From Lentisphaeria bacterium (GTDB taxonomy: Bacteria > Verrucomicrobiota > Lentisphaeria > Victivallales > Victivallaceae): 48,439 nt of DNA. A model generated the notes under the pieces. That model made no database searches. It worked only from the letters and a program-made list of their open reading frames with translations, and had not been told where the DNA came from. Positions within the stretch are counted from its first letter, which is position 1; every line of letters begins with the position of its first letter. This document shows, piece by piece, positions 28,483-40,384 of the stretch. The DNA lies in the NCBI GenBank assembly GCA_900768515.1, contig CAAGDG010000154.1, positions 1 to 48,439 on the forward strand, read 5' to 3'. The translations under genes and the position numbers were made by a program.

Positions 28483-30519
28483 GTGGAAATCATCGGACAG
28501 CTGCTGCAGGGCGCCGTACTGCCGCTGATCCAGCTGCTCTATATGGGGCCGGTCTGGGCGGCGGCTGCGCTCTGGGCGCGCCGGTTCGATCCGTGCAATC
28601 TCTTCGAATACCTGGCCGCGGCGGGATTTCTCAGCATCCTGCTGATGATCGCGCTCCCGGGGGCGCTCGGTCTGGCCGGAATCCTCTCGGTCGAAAACGC
28701 ACTCATCGCCTCCTGGTCGGTCGGCGCTGTCGCACTCATCCTGGAGAGAAAGGGGCCGCGCCTCCGGCTGCGGAAACTGATCCTCTCCGTACCTGAACTG
28801 GTGATTGCGGCAGCCGCGCTCGGGTTTCTCTGTTTCCTGTGGCGGAACTTCGGTTATCTGCCCTGTTCCGGCACCGACGCGCACCTCTACCACCTCTATT
28901 ACCCGGCGGTCTGGCTGCTCACCGGAACGGTCGAACGGATCAGCCAGCCCGGACTGCTGACCGCCAGCTACCCCTGTTACGGCGAACTGGTCTACGCCTG
29001 GCAGATGGCGCCGCTCTTCTCCGACTTCTTCGCAAAGAACTTCCAGTTCTACTTCCTCTTCTTCGCGTTTTTCGGAACGGCCGCCGCCGGAATCGCCGCA
29101 GGCTACCGCCGGATCGAAGCGCTGGCCGCGGCGGCGCTGGTGGTCTTCTGCGACGTGATCTACCGCAGCGGCGCGGTGCCGAACACCGACATGATGGTCG
29201 GGGCGGACGCGCTGCTCGGCATGGCGTTTCTGATGATCGGCGTCCGGCGGAAAAATCCCGGCTGGCTTCCGCTCGGCGGTGCCGCGCTGGGAGTGGCGGC
29301 GGCGACCAAGTACCAGGGGTTGCTGGTCGCCCCCTTCTTCTTCCTGATCGGCGGATTGGCGATCTGGCTGTACCGGCCGGACCTGCGCCGCCGCTGCCTG
29401 ATCGCGGCCGCGACGGCAATCCTGGTCGCCTCCCCCTGCTTCGTCGCCAACTGGATCGTGACCGGAAACCCGCTCTATCCGACCCGGATCGCGATCGGCG
29501 GCTGGGCGATCTTTCCGCAGGGACTTCCGGAGCGGGAGGAGGGAATCGGACTCGGCATGCAGGCGTGGCATTATTTCGTCGACGGCAATGTGGACAGTCC
29601 CTCGGCCCAGACCGCGCTGATTCTGCTGGCGGCCTTCCTCCTGCTCCTGGCCGCCCCCTGGACGGCCCGGTTCGCCGCCTCCGGCAGACGGGAGAAGGCG
29701 CTCGCCGGGTACCGGAGCCGCGCCGCCGTCACGCTGGGGGTGGCAATCGCAGTCGGACTGGTGCTGCAGCTTGAACTCTGCCCGAGAAGCGCACAGCCGC
29801 GACAGATCATTCCGGTGGCGATGTTGGCCGGTCTCGGTTCGGTCGAACTCTTCCGGCTGCTCCGCGACCTCGTCTGCCGCCGGTGCGACAAGGCGTTTAC
29901 GGCAGTCGCGCTGGCCGCGGCGTTCGCCGTCTCCTGCGGCGCGCTCCGCCATCAGCATCAGCTGGAGGCGCTTCTGCACATCGGGGCGGCAATTGTTCTG
30001 TTTCTGCTGGTGCGGCTTCCCAACCGACGGCTGAGGATATGCGTCTGGAGCCTCTGTGCGCTCTTTCTGCTCTTCGACGCCGGATACCGCTACCGGGTCT
30101 ACAACTACCTCGCGCCGCAGGTGCGGCCGATTCTGCTCTCCCGGCAGGACGAAACCGCGCTGCAGATGATCGAATCCGGGCGGCCGGAAGGAGCGGTCAT
30201 CAACTACTGCGGAACCTTCTACCTCCACTATCTCGGAACCCGGTTTCAGAACCGGGTGGTCACGATCCCGATCACCGCTTCCGGAGGGGAGAACAACTGG
30301 GATTACCGGTCGCTGGCCGAGGCGCGGATTCCCGGACGCTACGCGGACTTCCTCAAACGACTGCGGAAAGCCGGCGTCGACTATCTGCTCTCCGACCGCA
30401 ACACCTTCGCCGCTCCGAATGGAGCGATCGAATACGACTGGGCCAAGGAACACCCCGAGGATTTCCAGCTGCTTTTCGAGCAGCCCGGATTCGCGCTCTT
30501 CGAACTCAGGAGGCGCTGA
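28483..30519 (+). CDS. GT-C (family 39-like) membrane glycosyltransferase
   Basis: This 678-residue protein has about 12-13 membrane segments and a soluble C-terminal tail from about 545. A loop near 128-145 reads CSGTDAHLYHLYYPAVWLLT, resembling the acidic first-loop motif of GT39/ArnT-type enzymes that use polyprenyl-linked sugars. GAVPNTDMMVGADALLGM and ATKYQGLLVAPFF also fit. Donor and acceptor are unknown. Start: GTG 28483 with GGAGG 10 bases upstream. The stop is 1 base before the recD2 ATG, so the two are likely co-translated although unrelated in role. It is of the same broad type as the protein at 7008-8900. Confidence 0.78.
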   Translation: MEIIGQLLQGAVLPLIQLLYMGPVWAAAALWARRFDPCNLFEYLAAAGFLSILLMIALPGALGLAGILSVENALIASWSVGAVALILERKGPRLRLRKLILSVPELVIAAAALGFLCFLWRNFGYLPCSGTDAHLYHLYYPAVWLLTGTVERISQPGLLTASYPCYGELVYAWQMAPLFSDFFAKNFQFYFLFFAFFGTAAAGIAAGYRRIEALAAAALVVFCDVIYRSGAVPNTDMMVGADALLGMAFLMIGVRRKNPGWLPLGGAALGVAAATKYQGLLVAPFFFLIGGLAIWLYRPDLRRRCLIAAATAILVASPCFVANWIVTGNPLYPTRIAIGGWAIFPQGLPEREEGIGLGMQAWHYFVDGNVDSPSAQTALILLAAFLLLLAAPWTARFAASGRREKALAGYRSRAAVTLGVAIAVGLVLQLELCPRSAQPRQIIPVAMLAGLGSVELFRLLRDLVCRRCDKAFTAVALAAAFAVSCGALRHQHQLEALLHIGAAIVLFLLVRLPNRRLRICVWSLCALFLLFDAGYRYRVYNYLAPQVRPILLSRQDETALQMIESGRPEGAVINYCGTFYLHYLGTRFQNRVVTIPITASGGENNWDYRSLAEARIPGRYADFLKRLRKAGVDYLLSDRNTFAAPNGAIEYDWAKEHPEDFQLLFEQPGFALFELRRR

Positions 30520-30520
30520 A

Positions 30521-32713
<2,193 letters not shown>

Positions 32714-32731
32714 ATTCTTGAGAAAACCGAC

Positions 32732-32760
32732 TTGATTCAGACGCAAAACAACAGTATATT
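32732..32760 (+). promoter_or_regulatory. Probable promoter of the alpha-galactosidase gene
   Basis: -35 TTGATT (32732-32737), 17-bp spacer, -10 TATATT (32755-32760), 37 bases before the ATG. It closely resembles the glnN promoter, which shares TTGATT and CAGTATATT. Confidence 0.65.
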
Positions 32761-32796
32761 TTATATTCACAGTTCATTAACTGACAGGATTTTTTC

Positions 32797-34989
32797 ATGG
32801 CCATTCTCTTCGACGAACCCAGCCGGGTGTTCAAGCTGGACACCCTCCACTCCAGTTATGTATTTGCGATTGAAGACAGCGGATACCTGGTCCACCTCCA
32901 CTACGGCGGGCGGATCGACGATGTCGCGGCCTGCCGCGAACTCTATCCGCACCAGATTCCCGCCTTCCACCCCTATCCGGCGGGAAGCGACCCCAAGTTT
33001 TCCCGCGGCCACATTCCGCAGGAGTTCTCGACCAACATGGCGGGGGACTTCCGGATCGCCTCGGCGGTGGTCCGCGGCGCCGACGGCTGCCTGACCGTCG
33101 AACCGCGTTACGCCGGACACCGGATCTTCAGCGGGAAACCGGAACTCGCCGGACTTCCCTCCAGCATTTCCACCCCCGAAGCGCCGGCCGAAACGCTGGA
33201 GATCACCCTGCGCGACGAGGCCGCCGGAATCGAATACATCCTCCTCTACAGCGTCTTCGAGAACCGCGACGCGATCACCCGTTCGGTGCGGGTGGTGAAC
33301 CGTTCCGGCGCCTCGGTCGACATCGAGCGGATCATGTCGCTGACGCTCGATTTCCCCTCCCGGAAATATGAGGTGCTGCATCTGGCCGGAAGCTGGGCGC
33401 GGGAACGCCATCTCTGCCGGGAAGCGCTGACCCCGGGCATCCGTTCGATCGGAAGCAAGCGGACATCGAGCAGCCACCAGCACAACCCGGCCTTCGCCGT
33501 GGTTGAAGCCGGTGCGACCGAAACCGCCGGGGAGGCGTTCGCCTGCATCCCGGTCTACAGCGGCAGCTACCTCTGCGAACTGGAGATCGACGAGCTCGGA
33601 CAGCTGCGGATCGACGCCGGAATCCATCCGGAGAACTTCCGCTGGCTGCTGGCGGACGGCGGAAGTTTCCAGGCGCCGGAAGCGCTGCTGGTCTACTCGG
33701 AAGCCGGCGTGGGCGAGATGTCGCGCCGCTGTCACGCGCTGATCCGCAACAACATCTGCCGGGGGCCGTGGCGGGATGCGCCCCGGCCGATCCTGATCAA
33801 CAACTGGGAGGCGACCTATTTTGATTTCAATGCCGAAAAGCTGTTGAAAATCGCCGATTCCGCCGCGAAACTCGGCATCGAGATGCTGGTGCTCGACGAC
33901 GGCTGGTTCGGCAAACGCGACGACGACCGCACCTCCCTCGGCGACTGGTTCGTCAACACCGGGAAGGTGGGCAACCTCGGCGAACTGGTCTCGAAGGTCA
34001 ATGCGCTGGGGTTGAAATTCGGTCTCTGGTTCGAACCGGAGATGATCTCGCCGGAGAGCGAACTCTACCGCCGCCATCCGGAGTGGGCACTGACCGTCCC
34101 GGGCCGGACCCCGACCCTCAGCCGCCACCAGATGGTGCTGGACATGGCCAATCCGGAGGTGGTGGATTACCTCTACGAGACGATTCGCGCCATCCTCTCC
34201 AGCGCCAATATCGAATACATCAAGTGGGACATGAACCGCCAGCCCGCCGAAATGCGCACTCCGACCCTTCCCCCGGAACGGCAGGGCGAGGTCGGCCATC
34301 GCTTCGTGCTCGGCGTCTACGAACTTCACCGCCGGCTGCTGGAGACCTTCCCGAACCTTCTGATTGAGGGGTGTTCCGGGGGCGGCGGCCGGTTCGACGC
34401 CGGGATGCTCTGCTTCGCGCCGCAGATCTGGACCAGCGACGACACCGACGCAATTGAACGGCTGAAGATTCAATCCGGCACTTCGCTCTTCTACCCCGCC
34501 TCCGCGATGGGAGCGCACGTTTCGGCGGTGCCGAACCATCAGACCGGGAGGAACACTCCGCTCTCCACCCGCGGCAACGTGGCGATGTCCGGAACCTTCG
34601 GCTACGAAATGGACCTCGGAACCCTCGACGAAGCGGATCGGAAACTGGTCCGGGAACAGATCGCCGACTTCCACCGTTACCACCATCTGATGACGCACGG
34701 CGACCTTTACCGGCTGACCGGTCCTTTCGACAATCCGGACTACACCGCATGGGAGTTCGCCGCCGCGGACGGCAGCGAGGCGCTGGTCACCTGCGTGGTC
34801 AACCACCACTACCCCTCCGAACCGACCCGCTTCCTGCGGCTGGCCGGCCTCATCCCGGCGGCGCGCTACCGGGAGCATTCGACCGGCGCGGTCTTCTCCG
34901 GCAGCACGCTGATGCGGGCAGGATGGCAGCTGCCGCGCGTCTCCCGCGACGGAGAGAGCCGCCAGTTCCACTTCGAACTGGTCCGATAA
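32797..34989 (+). CDS. Alpha-galactosidase, glycoside hydrolase family 36
   Basis: This enzyme removes terminal alpha-galactose from melibiose, raffinose and related sugars. The 730-residue protein has the GH36 layout: an N-terminal beta-supersandwich (1-320), a TIM barrel (about 325-640) and a small C-terminal beta domain. Visible residues are WEATYFDFN (337-345), LVLDDGWFGKRDDD (365-378), the nucleophile D478 in YIKWDMNR, CSGGGGRFD, and the acid/base D548 in WTSDDTD. These two positions carry the same numbers as in Geobacillus AgaA, so the protein is full length. No signal peptide, so it acts in the cytoplasm. The ATG at 32797 follows AGGA. It has its own promoter; no sugar transporter is adjacent. 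Confidence 0.95.
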   Translation: MAILFDEPSRVFKLDTLHSSYVFAIEDSGYLVHLHYGGRIDDVAACRELYPHQIPAFHPYPAGSDPKFSRGHIPQEFSTNMAGDFRIASAVVRGADGCLTVEPRYAGHRIFSGKPELAGLPSSISTPEAPAETLEITLRDEAAGIEYILLYSVFENRDAITRSVRVVNRSGASVDIERIMSLTLDFPSRKYEVLHLAGSWARERHLCREALTPGIRSIGSKRTSSSHQHNPAFAVVEAGATETAGEAFACIPVYSGSYLCELEIDELGQLRIDAGIHPENFRWLLADGGSFQAPEALLVYSEAGVGEMSRRCHALIRNNICRGPWRDAPRPILINNWEATYFDFNAEKLLKIADSAAKLGIEMLVLDDGWFGKRDDDRTSLGDWFVNTGKVGNLGELVSKVNALGLKFGLWFEPEMISPESELYRRHPEWALTVPGRTPTLSRHQMVLDMANPEVVDYLYETIRAILSSANIEYIKWDMNRQPAEMRTPTLPPERQGEVGHRFVLGVYELHRRLLETFPNLLIEGCSGGGGRFDAGMLCFAPQIWTSDDTDAIERLKIQSGTSLFYPASAMGAHVSAVPNHQTGRNTPLSTRGNVAMSGTFGYEMDLGTLDEADRKLVREQIADFHRYHHLMTHGDLYRLTGPFDNPDYTAWEFAAADGSEALVTCVVNHHYPSEPTRFLRLAGLIPAARYREHSTGAVFSGSTLMRAGWQLPRVSRDGESRQFHFELVR

Positions 34990-35069
34990 CTCTCCGGCGC
35001 TCCCGGCGGACCGGTGTGACGCTCCCCGGGAACCGTTGCAGCGGCAGCGGCCGGAGAGCGCGCTTTTTT
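34990..35069 (+). terminator. Possible terminator after the alpha-galactosidase gene
   Basis: CTCTCCGGC (34990-34998) can pair with GCCGGAGAG (35050-35058) around a GC-rich loop, with six T starting at 35064. The long loop and 5-base gap to the T run make it uncertain. Confidence 0.4.
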
Positions 35070-35091
35070 ACGGAACATCGGGGATTCCATT

Positions 35092-35119
35092 TTGATTTTC
35101 AAAGGTTAAGCAGTATATT
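35092..35119 (+). promoter_or_regulatory. Probable glnN promoter
   Basis: -35 TTGATT (35092-35097), 16-bp spacer, -10 TATATT (35114-35119), 38 bases before the ATG. No NtrC/sigma-54 (GG-N10-GC) site was recognised. Confidence 0.65.
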
Positions 35120-35156
35120 ATCGAATCAATGGACGAACCTTCGGGAGTGATCAGAT

Positions 35157-37310
35157 ATGGGAAGCGAAGCCAGACGGCAGGCGATCCGGGATATTGCGGC
35201 GGACGCCTCCGCATACGGAGAAACGAAAGCGCCGGATGTCCCGGCGACGGAATATTTCGGGGAAGATGTATTCAACCTCCCGTCGATGCGCAAATTTCTG
35301 CCGGCGGCGGTCTTTGACAAGCTGATGGCGACGGTGCGCGACCGCAAGCCGCTCGACCCCTCCATCGCCGGAGAGGTCGCAGCCGCCATGAAGGAGTGGG
35401 CGCTCCAGAAGGGGGCAAGCCACTACACCCACTGGTTTCAGCCGCTGACCGGGGCGACCGCGGAAAAGCACGACGCTTTTCTCGAACCCGACCGGGCCGA
35501 CGGCGTGACCATGAAGTTCTCCGCGAAAAACCTGGTGGTCGGGGAGTCCGACGCCTCCAGTTTCCCGTCGGGGGGGCTGCGTTCCACCTTTGAAGCGCGC
35601 GGCTACACTTCGTGGGATCCGACCAGCCCGGCCTTCATCAAAACCGCGCCGGGCGGTGCGACGCTCTGCATTCCGACCGCATTCTGCAGTTACACCGGAG
35701 AGGCGCTCGACAAGAAAACGCCGCTGCTGCGTTCGATCCGGGCGCTCTCCACGCAGATTGCCCGGATGCTGAAGGTGTTCGGCGTTGAGAACGGCGGACG
35801 TCCCGAGATCACCCTCGGCGCGGAACAGGAGTATTTTCTGATCGACCGGCGATTCTATCTGGCGCGCCCCGACCTGATTCAGACCGGCCGCACCCTTTTC
35901 GGCGCTCCGCCTCCGAAACATCAGCAGCTGGATGACCACTACTACGGTTCGATCGAACCGCGGGTGCTGGCCTTCATGGCCGAAGTGGACCGGACACTCT
36001 GGCGGCTCGGAATTCCGGCCAAGACCCGGCACAACGAGGCGGCCCCCGCACAGTTTGAAATCGCCTCGGTCTTCGAGGAACTGAACCTTGCCAACGATCA
36101 CAACATGCTGACGATGGATGTGCTTCGGCAGGTCGCGGAACGCCATGGTTTCGTCTGTCTGCTCCATGAGAAGCCGTTCGCCGGAGTCAACGGTTCCGGC
36201 AAGCACAACAACTGGTCGTTCGGCACCGACAAACTCAATCTGCTCAACCCGGGCAAGGATCCGCTCGGTGACGCGATGTTCCTGACCGCGATCACCGCGA
36301 TCATCCAGGCGGTGGACAAGCACGGCGAACTGCTGCGCATGGCGACCGCAAACTCCGGAAACAGCTACCGGTTCGGCGCGAACGAGGCGCCGCCGTCGAT
36401 CATCTCCGTTTACCTGGGGGATCAGTTGACCGCGGTGATCGACGGCCTGATGAAGGCGCCGGGAACCCAGTCCCGGACTCCGCGGCGCGGCGGAATGCGG
36501 ATCCTGGTCGACACGCTGCCGCCGCTTCCGCAGGACGCGACCGACCGCAACCGGACCAGTCCGTTCGCCTACACCGGCAACAAATTTGAATTCCGTTCTC
36601 CGGGTTCGAGTCAGTCGTGCGCGGGACCGAACGTGGTGCTCAACACCATCGTCGCGGAGGCGCTCGACGAACTGCTGACGGAGCTGGAAAGCGTGCCGAA
36701 GGAGAAGTTCCGCGTCGAGCTGGAGAACATCCTGCGCCGTTCGCTGAACGCCCACCGCAAGATCGTCTTCAACGGCGACAACTATTCGAAAGAGTGGGCC
36801 GTCGAGGCGGAGAAACGGAAACTGCCGATCCTGCACACGGTGCCGGAGGCGCTGTCAGTGCTGCTCAAACCGGAAAACCTCCGGCTTTTCGAGGAGTACG
36901 GCGTCTTCACCGAAGCGGAGCTGCGCTCCCGTTACGAGGTCTATCTGGAGGAGTTCCGGACCCGGACCCGGATCGAAGGGGAACTGGCCCTGACCATGTC
37001 CCGCACGCTGATCCGTCCGGCGGTCACCGCTCACCTGACCCGGCTCGGGGAGGCGATGCGGGCCCTGCGCGACGCCGGAGTCGAAGCATCCCTGCCGGAA
37101 CAGCGCGCCGAAGCGCAGCTGATCGCCGGGCTGCTGGCGGAGCTGACCGCCGCGGAGAACCATCTGCAGGAGGTGCTGCCACCCCACGAACCGGAACCGA
37201 TCCGACAGGCGCTGGCAACTTTGCGGGAGAAGGTGGACCGCCTGGAAAAACTGGTGGCGGACGAGTTGTGGCCGCTGCCCAAATACAGGGAGATCCTCTT
37301 CATCTCCTGA
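35157..37310 (+). CDS. glnN: Glutamine synthetase type III
   Basis: GSIII makes glutamine from glutamate, ammonia and ATP. The 717-residue protein has the type III length and markers: an N-terminal domain with FNLPSMRKFLP, the conserved KGASHYTHWFQPLTG (89-103) and AEKHDAF. The catalytic region has ITLGAEQEYFLID, RHNEAAPAQFEIA, HEKPFAGVNGSGKHNNWSFG and FEFRSPGSSQSCAGPN. A helical C-terminal extension ends in a short coiled-coil-like stretch. Type III enzymes are common in Bacteroidetes and cyanobacteria and occur in PVC bacteria. The ATG at 35157 follows GGGAG at 9 bases. It is monocistronic with its own promoter and terminator; no PII or amt gene is nearby. Confidence 0.95.
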   Translation: MGSEARRQAIRDIAADASAYGETKAPDVPATEYFGEDVFNLPSMRKFLPAAVFDKLMATVRDRKPLDPSIAGEVAAAMKEWALQKGASHYTHWFQPLTGATAEKHDAFLEPDRADGVTMKFSAKNLVVGESDASSFPSGGLRSTFEARGYTSWDPTSPAFIKTAPGGATLCIPTAFCSYTGEALDKKTPLLRSIRALSTQIARMLKVFGVENGGRPEITLGAEQEYFLIDRRFYLARPDLIQTGRTLFGAPPPKHQQLDDHYYGSIEPRVLAFMAEVDRTLWRLGIPAKTRHNEAAPAQFEIASVFEELNLANDHNMLTMDVLRQVAERHGFVCLLHEKPFAGVNGSGKHNNWSFGTDKLNLLNPGKDPLGDAMFLTAITAIIQAVDKHGELLRMATANSGNSYRFGANEAPPSIISVYLGDQLTAVIDGLMKAPGTQSRTPRRGGMRILVDTLPPLPQDATDRNRTSPFAYTGNKFEFRSPGSSQSCAGPNVVLNTIVAEALDELLTELESVPKEKFRVELENILRRSLNAHRKIVFNGDNYSKEWAVEAEKRKLPILHTVPEALSVLLKPENLRLFEEYGVFTEAELRSRYEVYLEEFRTRTRIEGELALTMSRTLIRPAVTAHLTRLGEAMRALRDAGVEASLPEQRAEAQLIAGLLAELTAAENHLQEVLPPHEPEPIRQALATLREKVDRLEKLVADELWPLPKYREILFIS

Positions 37311-37328
37311 TCCACCCCCCGAGGTTCC

Positions 37329-37362
37329 ACGGTCGGAAGTGTTTCGCTTCCGGCCGTTTTTT
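37329..37362 (+). terminator. Rho-independent terminator of glnN
   Basis: An 11-bp stem ACGGTCGGAAG/CTTCCGGCCGT with one T-G pair and a 7-base loop is followed by six T (37357-37362). Confidence 0.9.
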
Positions 37363-37382
37363 CGTCCGGATTCGGAAAAGAC

Positions 37383-37414
37383 AAAAAAGGAGGCGCCCGG
37401 GAAAGGACGCCTCC
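37383..37414 (-). terminator. Rho-independent terminator of the large glycosidase gene
   Basis: Reverse strand: GGAGGCG/CGCCTCC stem (37389-37414) with an inner GC-rich loop, then six T (37383-37388). It uses the same stem as the pseudopilin terminator. Confidence 0.85.
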
Positions 37415-37439
37415 GGCACGGATCCGAAGATCCGGATCG

Positions 37440-40235
37440 TCAGTTTCCGGTGAACTCCCCGGTGCTCATCGATCCGCCGAGCACCGGATAGGGCGGAATC
37501 TTCTCCAGCACTTCGCAGGTCGCCTCGATCGGCGGGAAATTGCCGTTCCGGTCGCGCACCAGAAGTTTGACCACCTCGCCCTTCTTGAACTCCTTCGGCG
37601 CGGTCACCTCGATCGGCAGCAGCGAACGGGACTGCGCCGGCACCTCGTAGTCGAGTGTGGAGACATTGACCTTCCAGCCCGCCGGGGGTGTGATCTCCAG
37701 CGTCCCCGACAGCACCCGACCGAACGGGTTCGCCAGCGTGATCACCGCCTCCTGCGGCCGTCCGTTCGGGAAGCAGTAGAGTTCCGAACGGATCAGCCGT
37801 TTCTGGCTCCGGAAGTAGCTCTTGGTCCGATAGAGGTTCGCAATCTTGTCGGTCGCGGTCCGGCTCCGGGCGTTGGCGAGATCTTCAGCCGCAGCTTCCA
37901 GCAGCAGGTCGCGGGCAATGGCATCGCCGTCGTTGTCGTACATCGCGGCCTGCTGCATCTCCTTCTGGGCGCGGGAGGTCAGCCGTTCGGTGTTGAGCAT
38001 CACCCCGTTGTTGCCGGTCCGGTCATAGATCGCCTTCCACTGGGCGGCCACCGCCTTGCGCATCTCGTCGAGCGTCATCGGAGCCTTCTCCGCCTTCTTC
38101 GCCCTGCGCGCCAGAAGAATCTTCGCGTTGGTCAGGAAGTCGAGCGCCTTGCCCGTGGTGTAGAGCTTGTCATCGACGGCGCTGCGCCGCACCTTCCCGA
38201 GCGCGGCAATCTCGGAATCCAGCAGCCGGGCGAATCCGGCGTCGGAAGCTTTTTCGATCCGGTTCGCCAGGGCGTCCAGCCCCTCGCCGCCGGGTTCGGC
38301 CGCATGGAACCGGATCCGCTCCGCCATCGCACGGCGGACCAGGCGGTCGGAGGGATCGATCACGATCACCGGATTCTCCTGCGAAAGCACCGCCCCCGCC
38401 CGGTCGAGCGTCCGTCCGAACATGTCTTCCAGTTTCGACTCCGGATCGAGCGGAAGCTCCACCTTCACCGGCTCACGGCCGTCGGTGAAGAGCACCGCGA
38501 CCGGCGTTCCGCCGTTGGCGAAGACGAAGACCCGCATCCCGTTCTCCTCGAAGAATCCGAGCGGAAGCGCATCGCCGAGCGTCCGGCAGAGCGCCGCCTG
38601 CGCCACCAGATAGAGTGTCGGCCTGCCTTCGAGCATCAGCGGCGCCCACAGACCTCCGGAATAGATGAAGGTCTTGCCGTTGCCGGACGCACGGTGCGCA
38701 ACCAGCGACTCCATCAGCATCCAGGCCGGTTTTCCCTCCACCGCGGTCTCGGTGGACCAAAGCTCGAAATCCCGGCCGAAATCCCACATGTTCCGCCGCA
38801 TCCGCTCCAGCCGCGGATAGGTCATGATTCCATAGCTGTGGTAGGAGAGCAGATCGTTGTAGCGGAGGAAGCCAAGCTCGAACATGTCACGCCCGAAGTC
38901 CTTGAACGCATAGGGGTTGTTCTGCGCCTCCGGCTTGATGTCGGTCGAGTAGACCAGCGCCTCCGGATCGACCTTCTTGAGCGCGTCATAGGAGATCCGG
39001 AAGATCTCGGCGGCTTCGCCGGCCGTCCCGTGCAATCCCCGCAGACGGTAGTAGCTCCAGGCTTCGTTCCACACCTCATGCGCCCGGAAGGGCGACGCCT
39101 TCTTCGTCCGCTCCGCCATCGGAATCAGGTAGTCGCTGACCCATTTTTCCAGGTTCGACGGCGGATAATAGGAGTAGGTCCAGTGAGCGGGACCGGTCAC
39201 CGGCTCGCCAGGCAGAATGGTCGAATAGGCCGGCGGCGCCCCGAGATAGACCGAACACTCCCGGATCTGGTTCCGGCGGACGAATTCGAGCCGTTCGTCA
39301 TAACCGCTCCAGTTCACGCTGCCGTCCGCTTCGTAGTTGTTGTTCCACCTTCCGTAGACGTCATGATTCCGCCACCAGTAGATCCCGGCGTAGCGCACAA
39401 ACGCGTCTTCGCTGCTGTGGTAGTGCGAACCAAAGGGAGACGCGCTCCGGTATTTTCCCGGCGCTTCCGGGAAATAGACCACCGAAATCGGCGCATCCAG
39501 CAGATTGATCCGGTACTCGTAGCTCCCGTACGTCTCCGGCAGCGGAAGATTCACCGTCGCCGTATCATCAAAGGAAACCTTCTGTTCGAAGGTTTTGAGC
39601 ACTTTCCCCTTTTGCGCGTCGACCAGCTCCACCTGCAGCGAAAGCTCCGCGGGCCGTCCCGGTTCGCAGTTCCGGAACTGCAGCTGCGGCGTACTTTGCG
39701 GCGACAGCACCCCGATGCGCAACACCTCGTTGGGTGTCACCTCGGTCGGATGCGCCTGACGGTAGACGCCAAGCTCGTAAAGGCGCACCATTCCGTCCGG
39801 AATCTGCCGGTGGAAGAGCACCCGGACCGCCGAAGTCTTCACCGTCGGGAAAGCATAACGGCAGATCGACAGCTTGTTGTCGCGGATCTCGCGCACCGTC
39901 TTCCAACCGTCACCGCTCCGGACCTGGATGTCAAAATCCACGGAAATGTAGGTGTCGCTCCAGAAATGGAGCGTCACATAGTTGACCTCCTGCTCTTTCG
40001 GGAACGACACCTCCAGCCAGTGGTCCCCTTTCTCATCCAGACTCAGCCAGCGGCTCGCCTTCTCCTCACGGTTCCCGTCCGCCGCCTTGTCCGGCGTGAA
40101 CGCCAGATAGTGACAGTCCGCCGAGAGTTTCACCCCCGGCTGCAGACTCAGGTTCACCGGCTCCTCCGCGGCGGAAACCATCCCCCCCGCCAGCAGCAGA
40201 GACAGCAGCGCAAGATGACTCTTCCTTAAAATCAT
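37440..40235 (-). CDS. Large secreted clan GH-A-like glycoside hydrolase with discoidin-type and NEW3-like domains
   Basis: This 931-residue protein has a signal peptide (1-22, ending VSAAEE) and an F5/8-type-C-like (CBM32-like) domain at about 30-160 (DHWLEVSFPKEQEVNYVTLH, VRVLFHRQIPDGMVRLYELG). A probable TIM barrel spans about 265-560. HEVWNEAW puts a likely acid/base Glu at E391, and ELWSTETAVEG puts a likely nucleophile at E496, with SYHSYG (464-469) between, as in clan GH-A retaining enzymes such as GH39. After a helical part (about 630-800), the end (VITLANPFGRVLSGTLEITP, then WKVNV) looks like a NEW3/CARDB-type domain. I cannot place it in a known GH family. The ATG at 40235 follows GGAG. 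It has its own promoter and terminator. Confidence 0.75.
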   Translation of the reverse strand: MILRKSHLALLSLLLAGGMVSAAEEPVNLSLQPGVKLSADCHYLAFTPDKAADGNREEKASRWLSLDEKGDHWLEVSFPKEQEVNYVTLHFWSDTYISVDFDIQVRSGDGWKTVREIRDNKLSICRYAFPTVKTSAVRVLFHRQIPDGMVRLYELGVYRQAHPTEVTPNEVLRIGVLSPQSTPQLQFRNCEPGRPAELSLQVELVDAQKGKVLKTFEQKVSFDDTATVNLPLPETYGSYEYRINLLDAPISVVYFPEAPGKYRSASPFGSHYHSSEDAFVRYAGIYWWRNHDVYGRWNNNYEADGSVNWSGYDERLEFVRRNQIRECSVYLGAPPAYSTILPGEPVTGPAHWTYSYYPPSNLEKWVSDYLIPMAERTKKASPFRAHEVWNEAWSYYRLRGLHGTAGEAAEIFRISYDALKKVDPEALVYSTDIKPEAQNNPYAFKDFGRDMFELGFLRYNDLLSYHSYGIMTYPRLERMRRNMWDFGRDFELWSTETAVEGKPAWMLMESLVAHRASGNGKTFIYSGGLWAPLMLEGRPTLYLVAQAALCRTLGDALPLGFFEENGMRVFVFANGGTPVAVLFTDGREPVKVELPLDPESKLEDMFGRTLDRAGAVLSQENPVIVIDPSDRLVRRAMAERIRFHAAEPGGEGLDALANRIEKASDAGFARLLDSEIAALGKVRRSAVDDKLYTTGKALDFLTNAKILLARRAKKAEKAPMTLDEMRKAVAAQWKAIYDRTGNNGVMLNTERLTSRAQKEMQQAAMYDNDGDAIARDLLLEAAAEDLANARSRTATDKIANLYRTKSYFRSQKRLIRSELYCFPNGRPQEAVITLANPFGRVLSGTLEITPPAGWKVNVSTLDYEVPAQSRSLLPIEVTAPKEFKKGEVVKLLVRDRNGNFPPIEATCEVLEKIPPYPVLGGSMSTGEFTGN

Positions 40236-40274
40236 TCGTGTGCTCCATTCAGTTGTTAAATACCATCAACCCGA

Positions 40275-40293
40275 CTGTTTTCCCAAAAAACAG
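40275..40293 (-). other. Small hairpin in the leader of the large glycosidase gene
   Basis: CTGTTTT/AAAACAG, 7-bp stem with a 5-base loop, between the proposed promoter and the ATG at 40235. It may be chance or a minor leader structure. Confidence 0.3.
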
Positions 40294-40310
40294 GAAACCT
40301 TTTCGCAGTA

Positions 40311-40339
40311 ACTATAACCAGAGTGCCGAACAGATACAA
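40311..40339 (-). promoter_or_regulatory. Probable promoter of the large glycosidase gene
   Basis: Reverse strand: -35 TTGTAT (40334-40339), 17-bp spacer, -10 TATAGT (40311-40316). The leader is about 70 bases. Confidence 0.62.
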
Positions 40340-40384
40340 TCGGGAATCCGGTTATTTTATGAAACAAAATGAAACAGTCGCTTC

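Noticed and set aside
26839..30453. A 1204-codon open frame antisense to lysS and the GT-C gene
   Set aside because: Its composition is Arg/Asp/His-rich low-complexity sequence, typical of the antisense of GC-rich genes, and it runs against two convincing genes.
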